From: Chloroflexota bacterium
Lineage (GTDB): Bacteria; Chloroflexota; UBA6077
NCBI GenBank assembly: GCA_021806765.1
Contig: JAJZQR010000196.1
Coordinates: 1-9,781 of the forward strand
Length of the DNA stretch: 9,781 bases
Reading direction: 5' to 3'
The position numbers and the translations under genes were made by a program. Below the pieces are notes generated by a model. That model had not been told where the DNA came from and did not search any database. It saw only the letters and a list, made by a program, of their open reading frames with translations. Of this stretch, positions 1-6,618 are shown in pieces. How positions within the stretch are numbered: position 1 is the first letter of the stretch; each line of letters starts with the position of its first letter.

Positions 1-9
1 TTTGGACAT
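1..9 (-). CDS. Start of a gene leaving the left edge (first 3 codons)
   Basis: Only the codons for Met-Ser-Lys are inside the window. The start is supported by a near-perfect Shine-Dalgarno AGGAGG (complement of 18-23) placed 8 bases before the ATG at 9-7. It follows the second permease gene on the same strand after a gap of about 100 bases, so it is probably the next gene of the sugar-transport operon. In such operons this position often holds a glycosidase, a dehydrogenase or an isomerase, but nothing in three codons tells which. Confidence 0.55.
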
Positions 10-64
10 GACACGAACCTCCTCGTTCCAGATAGTGAGGCTGCCTGGGCTGTAAGACCGGTGC

Positions 65-87
65 GCACGTATTCCGTGAGTACGTGC
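65..87. repeat. Inverted repeat GCACGTA-N9-TACGTGC
   Basis: A perfect 7-bp inverted repeat (65-71 and 81-87) lies between the end of the second permease gene and the start of the next minus-strand gene. No T-run follows it on either strand, so it is not a convincing terminator. It could be an mRNA hairpin between cistrons or a protein-binding site. It does not resemble the GGTTCACC element found further upstream in the same locus. Confidence 0.35.
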
Positions 88-113
88 CTCTCATTGCTGG
101 CGCACTGGCGCCA

Positions 114-1070
114 CTATCCCTTCACGGCGCCGGCGGTGAGACCAGAGACAAGCTGCTTGCGGAAAAGGAAAGCAAGCACAACCGGCGGCAAGCTCGCCAG
201 GACGCCGCCGGTCATCATCAGCCCGTACTCCAGGCTGAACTGCGTGCTGAATTCCGAGATGACCACCGGCAGGGTCTTTGCCGCCAGGGTGTTGGTGAAG
301 AGAAGCGCGAACAGGAACTCGTCCCACGCGGTGATGAAGGCGAGCGAGCCGGTAGCCAGCAGGCCCGGCCTGACCAGAGGCAACACCACATACCACAGCG
401 CCCCGAGTCGCGTGCAGCCATCGATCCGCCCTGCGTCCGCGAGTTCCTTGGGGATGGTCAGCAGATAGCCGGTCATGACCCAGATCACGAAGGCCATGGT
501 GAATGTCGCGTAGACCAGCGTCATGCCCAAGTAGGAGTCACTCAAGCCAAGCTTTTGCAGCACCAGATAGAGCGGCACGACGAGGCTGATGGAGGGTATC
601 AGCTGGACTGCGAGGATAAGGAAGTACAGCTGCGACTTGAATCGGAAGCGGAAACTCGCGAAGGCAAAGGCAGCGAGAGTCCCCAAGACCAGGCACAGTA
701 CCGTCGTAGAGACGGCAATTATGAGGCTGTTCAACGCAGCCTTGCCAAATGCCTGGACTGGCGCGGCGACCTCGCCGAGGCCTCTATAGCTGATCGATCC
801 GCCCCCTAGCAGCGCCTGGTACGTCTCCATGGTCGGTTGCTGCGGTATCCAGTGTGGAGGGATGCTCAGCAGTTCTGCTTGTGTCGAGACACTCGAGATC
901 ACCATCCAGGTGAAAGGAGCCAGAGTCTCAATCGCCACAAGTGCGGCGAACAGGTATATCAGTAGAGTGCGCAGGCGCTCGCCCGTGGGCACTGGCCGGG
1001 ACCTCGGAGTGGTTTCACTACCTGCCAACACTCCCCGCCCGGCCTGCAGCCGATCAACGACACCATTCAT
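114..1070 (-). CDS. Carbohydrate ABC transporter permease, MalG/UgpE type
   Basis: This is the second inner-membrane permease of a sugar importer (CUT1-type, binding-protein-dependent transport family), 318 aa. Its N-terminal tail of about 33 residues is cytoplasmic. Hydrophobic segments follow at about 35-60, 110-138, 147-172, 183-205 and 240-262, with a last one near 285-305. The EAA loop that contacts the ATPase reads E209-L-A-D-A-G214-x-I-D-G, followed by an LP pair, as expected. The C-terminus ends in GLTAGAVKG, a signature of MalG-like permeases. The ATG overlaps the TGA of the upstream permease by 4 bases (1067-1070), so translation is probably coupled. No ATP-binding protein gene is adjacent; a shared MsiK/UgpC-like ATPase elsewhere is likely. 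Substrate unknown. Confidence 0.95.
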   Translation of the reverse strand: MNGVVDRLQAGRGVLAGSETTPRSRPVPTGERLRTLLIYLFAALVAIETLAPFTWMVISSVSTQAELLSIPPHWIPQQPTMETYQALLGGGSISYRGLGEVAAPVQAFGKAALNSLIIAVSTTVLCLVLGTLAAFAFASFRFRFKSQLYFLILAVQLIPSISLVVPLYLVLQKLGLSDSYLGMTLVYATFTMAFVIWVMTGYLLTIPKELADAGRIDGCTRLGALWYVVLPLVRPGLLATGSLAFITAWDEFLFALLFTNTLAAKTLPVVISEFSTQFSLEYGLMMTGGVLASLPPVVLAFLFRKQLVSGLTAGAVKG

Positions 1071-2008
1071 ACTATTGCCTCGTCTCTATGCAACAGCTTG
1101 AAGTGAAGCAGCGCAGCCAACAGGGTGCTCAACCCGATCACCACTCCGACCGCCGCACCGACCCCGAAGTTCAGCGCCTGAAAGGTCTGCTGGTAGGTAA
1201 AGAACGAGATGACCGTGGTACCTCCGGACGGGCCACCGCGAGTCAGCAGGTAGATGATGTCGAACACCTTCAACACCTGGACCGTGCGCAGCACCAGCAC
1301 CACGAGGAGAACCGACTTTAGTCCCGGCAGCGTTACGTTCAGAAGCCTCTGCCAAGCTCCGGCCCCATCGATCACGGCAGCCTCGTGCAGCTCGTGTGGG
1401 ATCGATTGAAGCCCAGCCAGAAACATCAGCACGTAGAAGGGGAGCATCTTCCAGGTATCGGCGAGGATAATGAGGTTGAGCGCACGATGCGCCTCGCCCA
1501 GCCATATGACGTAGTTGTCGATGAACCCCAACTGATGCAGCAGGCCGTTGAGTGCCCCATGGGTCGGCTCGAAGATCCACTGCCACGCGATCGAAGTGAC
1601 GATGGTAGGGATAACCCAGGGGATCAGCATCACGGAGCGTAGCAGCCCGCACCCGCGGAACCGCTCGTTGAGCAGCAGCGCGACCGCGATCCCCAACGGG
1701 ACCTGAATCGCCAGCGATACGAACGCAAAGTACAGAGTGACGCCGACCGACTCCCAAAAGAGGGGCTGTTCGGCAATTCTCTGGTAGTTCCCCAGGCCGA
1801 TGAACGGAATACTATTGGGGGATAAGAGACTGTAGCGGTGCAGGCTGACCCAGAGTGAGTAGAAGAGCGGGTAGACGGTCAGACCGAAGATCAACGCGAG
1901 GCTAGGGAACAGCAGCAGCGCCACGAACTTGCGTTCCCCAAGCTCCCTGCCACCAACAAATAGTGCAGGTAGCTTTCGTCGAATCCCGTTTTGGGTCACA
2001 TCAACCAT
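1067..2008 (-). CDS. Carbohydrate ABC transporter permease, MalF/UgpA type
   Basis: First permease of the importer, 313 aa, partner of the MalG-type protein encoded just downstream. Hydrophobic segments lie at about 28-56, 88-113, 122-146, 177-200, 230-250 and 280-303. The EAA loop is present (H-E209-A-A-V-I-D-G, then LPG), the docking site for the ATPase. I chose the ATG at 2008 (protein begins MVDVTQ) because GGAGGG stands 7 bases before it. The reading frame is open to a GTG at 2092, but the extra 28 residues are Arg/Glu-rich, lack hydrophobic character, and overlap the inverted-repeat structure between this gene and the binding-protein gene. The product belongs to the ugpA/malF/lacF group; the sugar cannot be read from the sequence. 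Confidence 0.95.
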   Translation of the reverse strand: MVDVTQNGIRRKLPALFVGGRELGERKFVALLLFPSLALIFGLTVYPLFYSLWVSLHRYSLLSPNSIPFIGLGNYQRIAEQPLFWESVGVTLYFAFVSLAIQVPLGIAVALLLNERFRGCGLLRSVMLIPWVIPTIVTSIAWQWIFEPTHGALNGLLHQLGFIDNYVIWLGEAHRALNLIILADTWKMLPFYVLMFLAGLQSIPHELHEAAVIDGAGAWQRLLNVTLPGLKSVLLVVLVLRTVQVLKVFDIIYLLTRGGPSGGTTVISFFTYQQTFQALNFGVGAAVGVVIGLSTLLAALLHFKLLHRDEAIV

Positions 2009-2047
2009 AGCCTTTCCCTCCGGCCTCTCCGGCTGAAGATCCCGCCG

Positions 2048-2095
2048 TTCGTGCGCTAATCTCTCCGGGTTCACCCCACGGCGCTCACGCACGAA
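2048..2095. repeat. Nested inverted repeat between binding-protein and permease genes
   Basis: Outer arms TTCGTGCG (2048-2055) and CGCACGAA (2088-2095) are perfect 8-bp complements. Exactly at their common centre (2071.5) is a second palindrome, GGGTTCACCC (2067-2076), which carries the GGTTCACC element of this locus. In the minus-strand mRNA this could form an 8-bp stem enclosing a short GGG-UGAA-CCC hairpin. It lies in the 133-base gap after the binding-protein gene. Such intercistronic structures often protect the binding-protein mRNA, but the DNA could equally be an operator. Confidence 0.5.
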
Positions 2096-2141
2096 TGCTC
2101 GGCCCCGCTCTTCCCTCTTATCCAGGTCCGACCCGATCAGA

Positions 2142-3533
2142 CTACTTGTTGGCCGCCTGAAGTGCGTTCACCTGCTTCATTGCATCGTCGAGAGCCTGCT
2201 TCGGCGTCTTATCCCCGACGAAGGCCCGGTTCAGCTCCAACTGCATTATCTTGGTCCACTCGCCGTACCAGGGGATGTCTGGCCTTCCAAAGCCGTAGTC
2301 CATCTGTTTGCGCATCGCAACCAGGTGCGGGTAGTCCTTGGCTAGTTGCGGGTCGTCGTACAGCTTCTTGAGAGTCGGGATGTAGTTCCCTTCCTTGAGC
2401 CAGCGGAGTTGCGCCTGCTCGGTGGTGATGAGGGCCCTGATGAAGTCCCACGCCTCTTCCTTGTTGGCCGAACTCGCCCCGATACCGAAGCCGGATGCCC
2501 CGGTGACCGTCGAGCTGACGACTCCGGCCTCTTTGACGCCGGGGATCAGTCCGATGCGCACGTCGTCGGCGACCTTCGAGGACTTGGGATCTTTGAACTG
2601 CATGTAGGCCGACGTCCAGTTGACCAGGAAGGGGACCTCACCAGCGGCGAAGCCAGCGCGGTTGCTCCGGTCGTCAAGGGTCAAGGACGCGGGATCGGCG
2701 ATCTTGTCCTTCTGCACGTTATCGGCCATGAACTGAAGCGCCGCCAGACCACCGCCCTGGTTGACGATCCAATTCCCCTGCGCGTCCTGATACTTCCCCC
2801 CGAACGCATTCATCATCAAGACGTAGTCGCACACCAAACCCTCGGCCTGCGACATGGCCCAGGCGATTCCGTACTTGGCGATGCCCTTGCTCTGGATGGT
2901 TTTGGACATCTCCACCAACTCGGACCAGGTCTTGGGCGGCTCGGCGAAGCCTGCATCCTTCAGCATCTTCGCGTTGTAGTAGAGAAGCTTCATGGTGAAG
3001 AGCGGCCACTGGTAGATCTTGCCGCCAAAGGAGCGGGAGACCAATGCGGCCTGCACCAGTTGATCCTGCACACTCTTGGGGATCCGGTCGTCCAATGGGG
3101 TGATGAACTTCGCGGCGGCAAACTCGGCGTTCCAGACCGAATCTACCACGACGATGTCGTAGGACGTTGCACCGCTGGCGAGGCCCGATACAATCTTGTC
3201 GTGGGTCTGATTGTAGGCCTGAGCAGTGACGTTGACCGTGGTCCCGGTCTGCTGCTTGTACTCGACAGCGAAGCGCTCAACGATGGGCTGGTAGTCCGAG
3301 GAGCAGATGAAGTTCAGTGTCTTACCGCCCTGCGCTTTGCCGGAAGCGGCGGGCGATGCGCCAGCCGCTGGTGCCGCGGGTTGGCTGCCTCCACTACACC
3401 CGGCCAGGGCCAACGAGGCGAGCGCCGCCCCAGACACACCAAGGAAGGTTCGCCGGTCCACCCGCCGCTGCAGAAGAAGCCCATCCTGTTCTACTTCCGG
3501 GGCCCACTGATCTCTCGAAGAGTTGGACATCAT
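2142..3533 (-). CDS. Extracellular sugar-binding lipoprotein of the ABC importer
   Basis: Solute-binding protein of the UgpB/MalE type (bacterial extracellular solute-binding family 1), 463 aa. It captures the sugar outside the membrane and delivers it to the two permeases encoded downstream. The N-terminus has a twin-arginine motif (R27-R28-T-F-L), a hydrophobic stretch and a lipobox LAG-C46, so it is probably exported folded by Tat and anchored by lipid on Cys46. An Ala/Pro/Gly/Ser linker follows up to about residue 68, then the mature domain begins (KTLNFICSSDYQPIVERF). I set the start at the ATG at 3533 because AAGGGAG lies 5 bases upstream; a second ATG follows at once. The frame is open to 3635, but that extension is not signal-like. 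First of the transport genes, 195 bases downstream of the ROK repressor. Confidence 0.93.
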   Translation of the reverse strand: MMSNSSRDQWAPEVEQDGLLLQRRVDRRTFLGVSGAALASLALAGCSGGSQPAAPAAGASPAASGKAQGGKTLNFICSSDYQPIVERFAVEYKQQTGTTVNVTAQAYNQTHDKIVSGLASGATSYDIVVVDSVWNAEFAAAKFITPLDDRIPKSVQDQLVQAALVSRSFGGKIYQWPLFTMKLLYYNAKMLKDAGFAEPPKTWSELVEMSKTIQSKGIAKYGIAWAMSQAEGLVCDYVLMMNAFGGKYQDAQGNWIVNQGGGLAALQFMADNVQKDKIADPASLTLDDRSNRAGFAAGEVPFLVNWTSAYMQFKDPKSSKVADDVRIGLIPGVKEAGVVSSTVTGASGFGIGASSANKEEAWDFIRALITTEQAQLRWLKEGNYIPTLKKLYDDPQLAKDYPHLVAMRKQMDYGFGRPDIPWYGEWTKIMQLELNRAFVGDKTPKQALDDAMKQVNALQAANK

Positions 3534-3592
3534 AGCGACTCCCTTACTCCGATGTATTGAAGCAGAAATCCACTGGCCAACCGACCACGTGC

Positions 3593-3600
3593 GGTTCACC
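3593..3600. promoter_or_regulatory. GGTTCACC element, site A (candidate operator)
   Basis: Copy of the palindromic core GGT-TC-ACC, 60 bases upstream of the binding-protein start codon at 3533. The 9-mer GGTTCACCA is repeated at 3642-3650, and each copy is followed within a few bases by CTGCGTG (3608-3614 and 3653-3659). The location fits a repressor site for the transport genes, with the neighbouring ROK protein as the obvious candidate binder. That assignment is inference. Confidence 0.4.
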
Positions 3601-3641
3601 AGAGTGTCTGCGTGATACGCATGTAGACGCGTCATGCCCAG

Positions 3642-3649
3642 GGTTCACC
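3642..3649. promoter_or_regulatory. GGTTCACC element, site B (candidate operator)
   Basis: Second copy upstream of the binding-protein gene, 49 bases from site A. Two sites in one control region would permit cooperative binding or looping. Between them lie further short palindromes: GCGT-GAT-ACGC at 3610-3620 and GACGCGTC at 3626-3633. No convincing -35/-10 pair could be placed here, so the promoter of the transport genes is undefined. Confidence 0.4.
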
Positions 3650-3692
3650 ATGCTGCGTGCCCGCGGGGAGGGGATCACAATCCTACGCACCG

Positions 3693-3704
3693 TCAGCCCG
3701 TCAT
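3693..3704 (-). other. Three-codon mini-ORF behind a strong Shine-Dalgarno
   Basis: On the minus strand an AAGGAGGT (complement of 3709-3716) stands 4 bases before ATG-ACG-GGC-TGA. It begins about a dozen bases after the stop codon of the ROK repressor gene and lies about 160 bases before the binding-protein start. It is one of the strongest ribosome-binding sequences in the window, yet it drives only Met-Thr-Gly. It could be a leader that regulates the downstream gene, a remnant of a lost gene, or chance. Confidence 0.3.
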
Positions 3705-3728
3705 GTTGACCTCCTTGCTGGCAGGGCA

Positions 3729-4961
3729 TCACTGTGGAGCTGGGCGAGAAGCTCGAAAGACCTCGTCCACCGCCATCTCCGAACAGCCGATGACTCCCGC
3801 CTTGCCTTCGAGCGCCGACGTCACGATGGTCAGCTTCCGGGTCGATAGGGGCGGTGAGCGTCTGTATACGGCTTCACGGATAGAGGCTAGAAGGAGATGC
3901 CCCACCCTTGACACACCACCGCCGATGACAATTAGGGACGGGTTATAGAAGTTGACGAGTCCGGCCAGCACCTGGCCGATCAAGCTGCCGGCCTCACGGA
4001 CGATGTCAACGGCTGCCTGATCCCCGTGAGAGGCCGCGCGCCCAATATCGACTGCCGTCAGGTTCCCCTGCCGCTCCAGCAAGTCGGCGAGGATAGTGCT
4101 TCTGCCTTCCCCGACCGCTGCCGTCGCAAGCCGCACCATTGCCGGCGCCGCAGCCATGGCCTCGAGACACCCGACGTTCCCACAGTTGCATCGGGGTCCA
4201 TTGGCATCGGCCATGATGTGGCCCACGTCGCCCGCGCAGCCCTGGTCACCCCGGTAGATCTGACCGTTGCAGATTATGCCCGCCCCTATGCCCGTCGCCA
4301 CCTTGATGAAGACCAGGTTGTCGACCCCACGCCCAACCCCAGCCCAATGCTCGCCCATGGCCATGACGTTTACGTCGTTGTCGAGGTAGACAGGACAATC
4401 GAAGTCATCGCTGAAGTAATCGGATACTTTGACGCCATCCCAGCCGGGCATGATCGGCGGCGAAGTGGGCCTTCCGGAGCGAAACTCCACAGGCCCCGGT
4501 ACTCCAACACCTATGCCGAGGATCGACTCCTTCCCGATGCCCGTATCGACCAGCAACTGGCGAACGATCTCTCGCACTCGAGACAGCACCACTTCGGGAC
4601 CGGCCTTTACGTCCAGGGCTTCCTCGCGAATCACCAGCGGCTCTGCACAGAGATTGGCGATACCTATCCTGCCGCCGGTAGCACCAAGGTCGATGCCGAC
4701 GATGTATGCAGCATCCTTATTCAAGGACAACAACATCGGCCGCCGACCGCCGGTGGAATCACCCAGCTTGGCAGGGACGATCAGGTGGAGATCTAGCAAC
4801 TGCTCGAGGATCGGGGCGACCGCGGCCCGACTGAGGCTGGTAGTCTCAACGATGTCCGCGCGAGAGACTACCGACTGCACGCGCATCAACCGAAGGATAC
4901 GTTCTTCGACGGGACCCAGACCTGACGCGAAGAAGGGTGCGGCTAGCAAAGCATCTGTCAT
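3729..4961 (-). CDS. ROK-family transcriptional repressor (NagC/XylR type)
   Basis: DNA-binding sugar sensor, 410 aa. A winged helix-turn-helix occupies about residues 15-80 (VSRADIVETTSLSRAAVAPI is the recognition region, then a wing with GGRRP). A ROK sugar-kinase-like domain follows: phosphate loop D91-L-G-A-T95, L-D-N-D196 (the catalytic Asp position), a TGIGAG loop at 223-228, A-G-D-V-G-H248 and the zinc motif C258-x-C260-x4-C265-L-E. The usual GEIGH glutamate is Asp245. I placed the start at the ATG at 4961: a GAGG sits just upstream, and the promoter at 4982-5010 overlaps the alternative ATG at 4991. It is probably the repressor of the downstream transporter genes and of the divergent kinase gene, released by the imported sugar or its phosphate. 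Confidence 0.92.
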   Translation of the reverse strand: MTDALLAAPFFASGLGPVEERILRLMRVQSVVSRADIVETTSLSRAAVAPILEQLLDLHLIVPAKLGDSTGGRRPMLLSLNKDAAYIVGIDLGATGGRIGIANLCAEPLVIREEALDVKAGPEVVLSRVREIVRQLLVDTGIGKESILGIGVGVPGPVEFRSGRPTSPPIMPGWDGVKVSDYFSDDFDCPVYLDNDVNVMAMGEHWAGVGRGVDNLVFIKVATGIGAGIICNGQIYRGDQGCAGDVGHIMADANGPRCNCGNVGCLEAMAAAPAMVRLATAAVGEGRSTILADLLERQGNLTAVDIGRAASHGDQAAVDIVREAGSLIGQVLAGLVNFYNPSLIVIGGGVSRVGHLLLASIREAVYRRSPPLSTRKLTIVTSALEGKAGVIGCSEMAVDEVFRASRPAPQ

Positions 4962-4981
4962 TCTCGCCTCACTTCTGCAAA

Positions 4982-5010
4982 AAGATAGCATAAGTCCCCA
5001 GGTTTGTCAA
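4982..5010 (-). promoter_or_regulatory. Sigma70-like promoter of the ROK repressor gene
   Basis: Read on the minus strand there is a perfect TTGACA (complement of 5005-5010), a 17-base spacer and TATCTT (complement of 4982-4987; 4 of 6 consensus bases). Transcription would start near 4975, leaving a leader of about 14 bases before the ATG at 4961. This supports the shorter start for the repressor. A GGTTCACC palindrome lies about 30 bases upstream of the -35 box. Confidence 0.6.
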
Positions 5011-5399
5011 CAACTTACTTCGACTTCTTTTGAAAGATCTGGCGGTTCACCGCCCATCCCTCGGCTCCAACAGCGGGTGGTCCCCGAAACTGATTGCTTC
5101 GCACGGACCAGGCAACGAGTGCCGGCCGTGACCCAAGGCCATGATGCGCCACGGAACCTGAGACCGCCGCCGGTCCTCGCGCGAAGGTGTTGCGAACTGC
5201 TGCTAGCTGCCCGCCGAGTGGGAGCCAACGGGCCGGCAGCGCCTTGCTCTGGAGAGGCCGGCCCCGGACAATGATAATCGCCATCGCCCCAGATGATACA
5301 ATTCTCGCAATACCATGTGTGATCGCTGAAGGCAAGCGGATCGAAGGTGCAGTCCCCACCACGGATCGCGGTGTCTCCAAACGCACCACCCCTCGTCAT
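5007..5399 (-). CDS. Hypothetical small Cys-containing protein
   Basis: Open frame of 130 codons in the space between the ROK repressor and the divergent kinase. For it: GGAGGG stands exactly 6 bases before the ATG at 5399, and the first 46 residues look protein-like, with aromatic residues and four cysteines (C17, C31-E-N-C34, C44) that could form a zinc site. Against it: the second half (after about residue 50) is Ser/Arg/Gly-rich and looks like translated non-coding sequence, and the end runs into the -35 box of the repressor promoter. The true product may be shorter, or the gene may be frameshifted in the middle. I do not recognise a family. If real, it is the first gene of the minus-strand operon. 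Confidence 0.38.
   Translation of the reverse strand: MTRGGAFGDTAIRGGDCTFDPLAFSDHTWYCENCIIWGDGDYHCPGPASPEQGAAGPLAPTRRAASSSSQHLRARTGGGLRFRGASWPWVTAGTRCLVRAKQSVSGTTRCWSRGMGGEPPDLSKEVEVSC
5041..5054. promoter_or_regulatory. GGCGGT-TC-ACCGCC palindrome, site C (candidate operator)
   Basis: A perfect 6+2+6 palindrome that contains the GGTTCACC core of this locus (5044-5051). It lies about 30 bases upstream of the TTGACA box of the repressor gene and within the 3' part of the doubtful small ORF. It is the most symmetrical of the four copies and would suit autoregulation of the ROK repressor. Binding is inferred only from position and symmetry. Confidence 0.42.
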
Positions 5400-5434
5400 C
5401 TGACACCCTCCACCGACGGGACGGTCTGCTACTT

Positions 5435-5450
5435 TGAATCGCTCTATTCA
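5435..5450. repeat. TGAAT-N6-ATTCA inverted repeat in the divergent control region
   Basis: A perfect 5-bp inverted repeat in the 71 bases between the small minus-strand ORF (start 5399) and the kinase (start 5471). It is AT-richer than its surroundings and sits 20 bases before the kinase start codon. It could be an operator or overlap the kinase promoter. It differs from the GGTTCACC element, so if the two gene sets share a regulator, the shared site is not here. Confidence 0.3.
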
Positions 5451-5470
5451 GCCGGGGAGTGACAGCGGAG

Positions 5471-6478
5471 ATGGAAGAACGCAAGGCGCTCAGGCGTGCC
5501 ATAACCCTCGACCTTGGGGGCACTCACTTCCGAGTGGCGGTGGGGACGGGTGATGGGATCATTGAATGGCGGGTCTCCCGACCCACTCGAGCCGAGAGGG
5601 GCCGGGACGTTGTGCTGCAAGACCTTTTCGACACCGTGGACGAAGCACTGGCGACCGTCTCGGACTGCAAGACGGTGAAGGGGATCGCCATCGGCGTTCC
5701 AGGACCTTTGGACCCTTGGACCGGAGTGCTTCACAACCCACCGAACCTTCCCGGCTGGAAGACTGTGCCCATCAAACAGCTGTTCGAGGGGAGATACGAC
5801 CTACCCACCACGGTGGGTAACGACGCCAACCTGGCCGCCGTGGGAGAGCACCAGTATGGGGCAGGGCGAGGAATCGCCAACCTGGTCTATGTGACGGTAA
5901 GCACCGGGATTGGCGGTGGTATCATCGCCAACAATCAGTTGCTGTTGGGACACCACGGCTTCAGCGGCGAGATTGGCCACATGACCATCGACGTGAGAGG
6001 ACCCGTTTGCGGGTGCGGCAACGTCGGTTGCCTGGAAAGCATCGCGTCGGGCACCGCCATCGCACGCAGCGCCAGGAATTGGGTAGCATCCGGTGCCGCA
6101 ACGGTGCTCGACCGCATGGATCAATCACAGATCACCGCCAGGATGGTCACCGAGGCGGCCTCCCAGGGAGATCAGGTCGCCACGCAGATCCTGCGGGAGG
6201 CTGGGGCTGCCCTGGGTGTGGGGATGGTCAACCTGATCCACCTGCTCAACCCCCAGCGGATCATCATCGGAGGAGGGGTGAGCAACGCCGGGCCCCTGCT
6301 GTGGGACTCAATGCTTGAGACGGTTAAGAAACGGGCTTTCGCCCCTTGCCAGCAGGGGCTAGAAATCGTGCGGGCGTCACTCGCCGACGATGCCGGATTG
6401 CTTGGGGGAGTTGCGCTGATCGCCACCGACCTCTACTCCCACACGACACAGGGCATCCACGACGCCGCGGCGGAGTAG
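5471..6478 (+). CDS. ROK-family sugar kinase (glucokinase-like)
   Basis: Cytoplasmic kinase that would phosphorylate the incoming sugar with ATP, 335 aa, a normal length for the family. Visible motifs: phosphate loop D14-L-G-G-T18-x-F-R, G-V-P-G-P at 75-79, G-N-D118-A-N with the catalytic base Asp118, S-T-G-I-G-G-G at 144-150, S-G-E167-I-G-H170 for sugar and zinc, and the zinc motif C180-G-C182-G-N-V-G-C187-L-E. No DNA-binding domain precedes it, unlike the neighbouring repressor. I prefer the ATG at 5471 because GGGGAG lies 11 bases upstream. A GTG at 5459 is in frame, but that GGGGAG abuts it, too close to serve. Divergent from the repressor/transporter operon, so probably co-regulated. Glucose, N-acetyl-sugars, fructose or allose are all possible substrates in this family. 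Confidence 0.92.
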   Translation: MEERKALRRAITLDLGGTHFRVAVGTGDGIIEWRVSRPTRAERGRDVVLQDLFDTVDEALATVSDCKTVKGIAIGVPGPLDPWTGVLHNPPNLPGWKTVPIKQLFEGRYDLPTTVGNDANLAAVGEHQYGAGRGIANLVYVTVSTGIGGGIIANNQLLLGHHGFSGEIGHMTIDVRGPVCGCGNVGCLESIASGTAIARSARNWVASGAATVLDRMDQSQITARMVTEAASQGDQVATQILREAGAALGVGMVNLIHLLNPQRIIIGGGVSNAGPLLWDSMLETVKKRAFAPCQQGLEIVRASLADDAGLLGGVALIATDLYSHTTQGIHDAAAE

Positions 6479-6511
6479 ATGAACGCGAGCATCTTCGACG
6501 AGGAACGGAAT

Positions 6512-6527
6512 TGCCGCAGTGGCGGCA
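6512..6527. repeat. Short GC hairpin after the kinase gene
   Basis: TGCCGC-AGTG-GCGGCA, a 6-bp stem with a 4-base loop, begins 33 bases after the kinase stop codon. No T-run follows on the plus strand, so it is at best a weak or factor-assisted terminator for the kinase transcript. Confidence 0.25.
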
Positions 6528-6577
6528 CTCCGGCGATCGGCAGGAGACTGACAAGCCGAGGCCGACAAATAACAGGA

Positions 6578-6613
6578 GGCGCCTGGCGTTATCCGCTGTT
6601 AACTCCAGGCGTC
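6578..6613 (-). terminator. Terminator-like hairpin of the tRNA-Sec locus
   Basis: Arms 6578-6586 and 6605-6613 pair over 9 bp (one G-T). After one mismatch a further GTTA/TAAC pairing closes an 8-base loop. On the minus strand the stem is followed by TCCTGTTATTTGT, a moderately T-rich tail. It begins only 5 bases after the encoded CCA of the tRNA-Sec fragment, so it looks like the original terminator of that tRNA gene. No T-run follows on the plus strand. Confidence 0.5.
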
Positions 6614-6618
6614 CGTGC

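Noticed and set aside
2009..2092. A longer N-terminus for the MalF-type permease starting at a GTG at 2092
   Set aside because: The extension is charged and unlike the family, it covers the nested inverted repeat, and the ATG at 2008 has a good ribosome-binding site.
2346..3560. A 404-codon plus-strand open frame opposite the binding-protein gene
   Set aside because: It is the antisense shadow of a clear family member with signal motifs; its translation is Gly/Asp/His/Leu-rich and matches no family I know.
3544..3732. A 62-codon minus-strand ORF that overlaps the repressor stop codon
   Set aside because: The GTG/TGA overlap looks like coupling, but the sequence is not protein-like and there is no ribosome-binding site. 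The strong AAGGAGG lies inside it, not before it.
4026..4796. A 256-codon plus-strand open frame opposite the ROK repressor
   Set aside because: Shadow of the repressor coding sequence in a GC-rich genome; no ribosome-binding site and no protein-like motifs.
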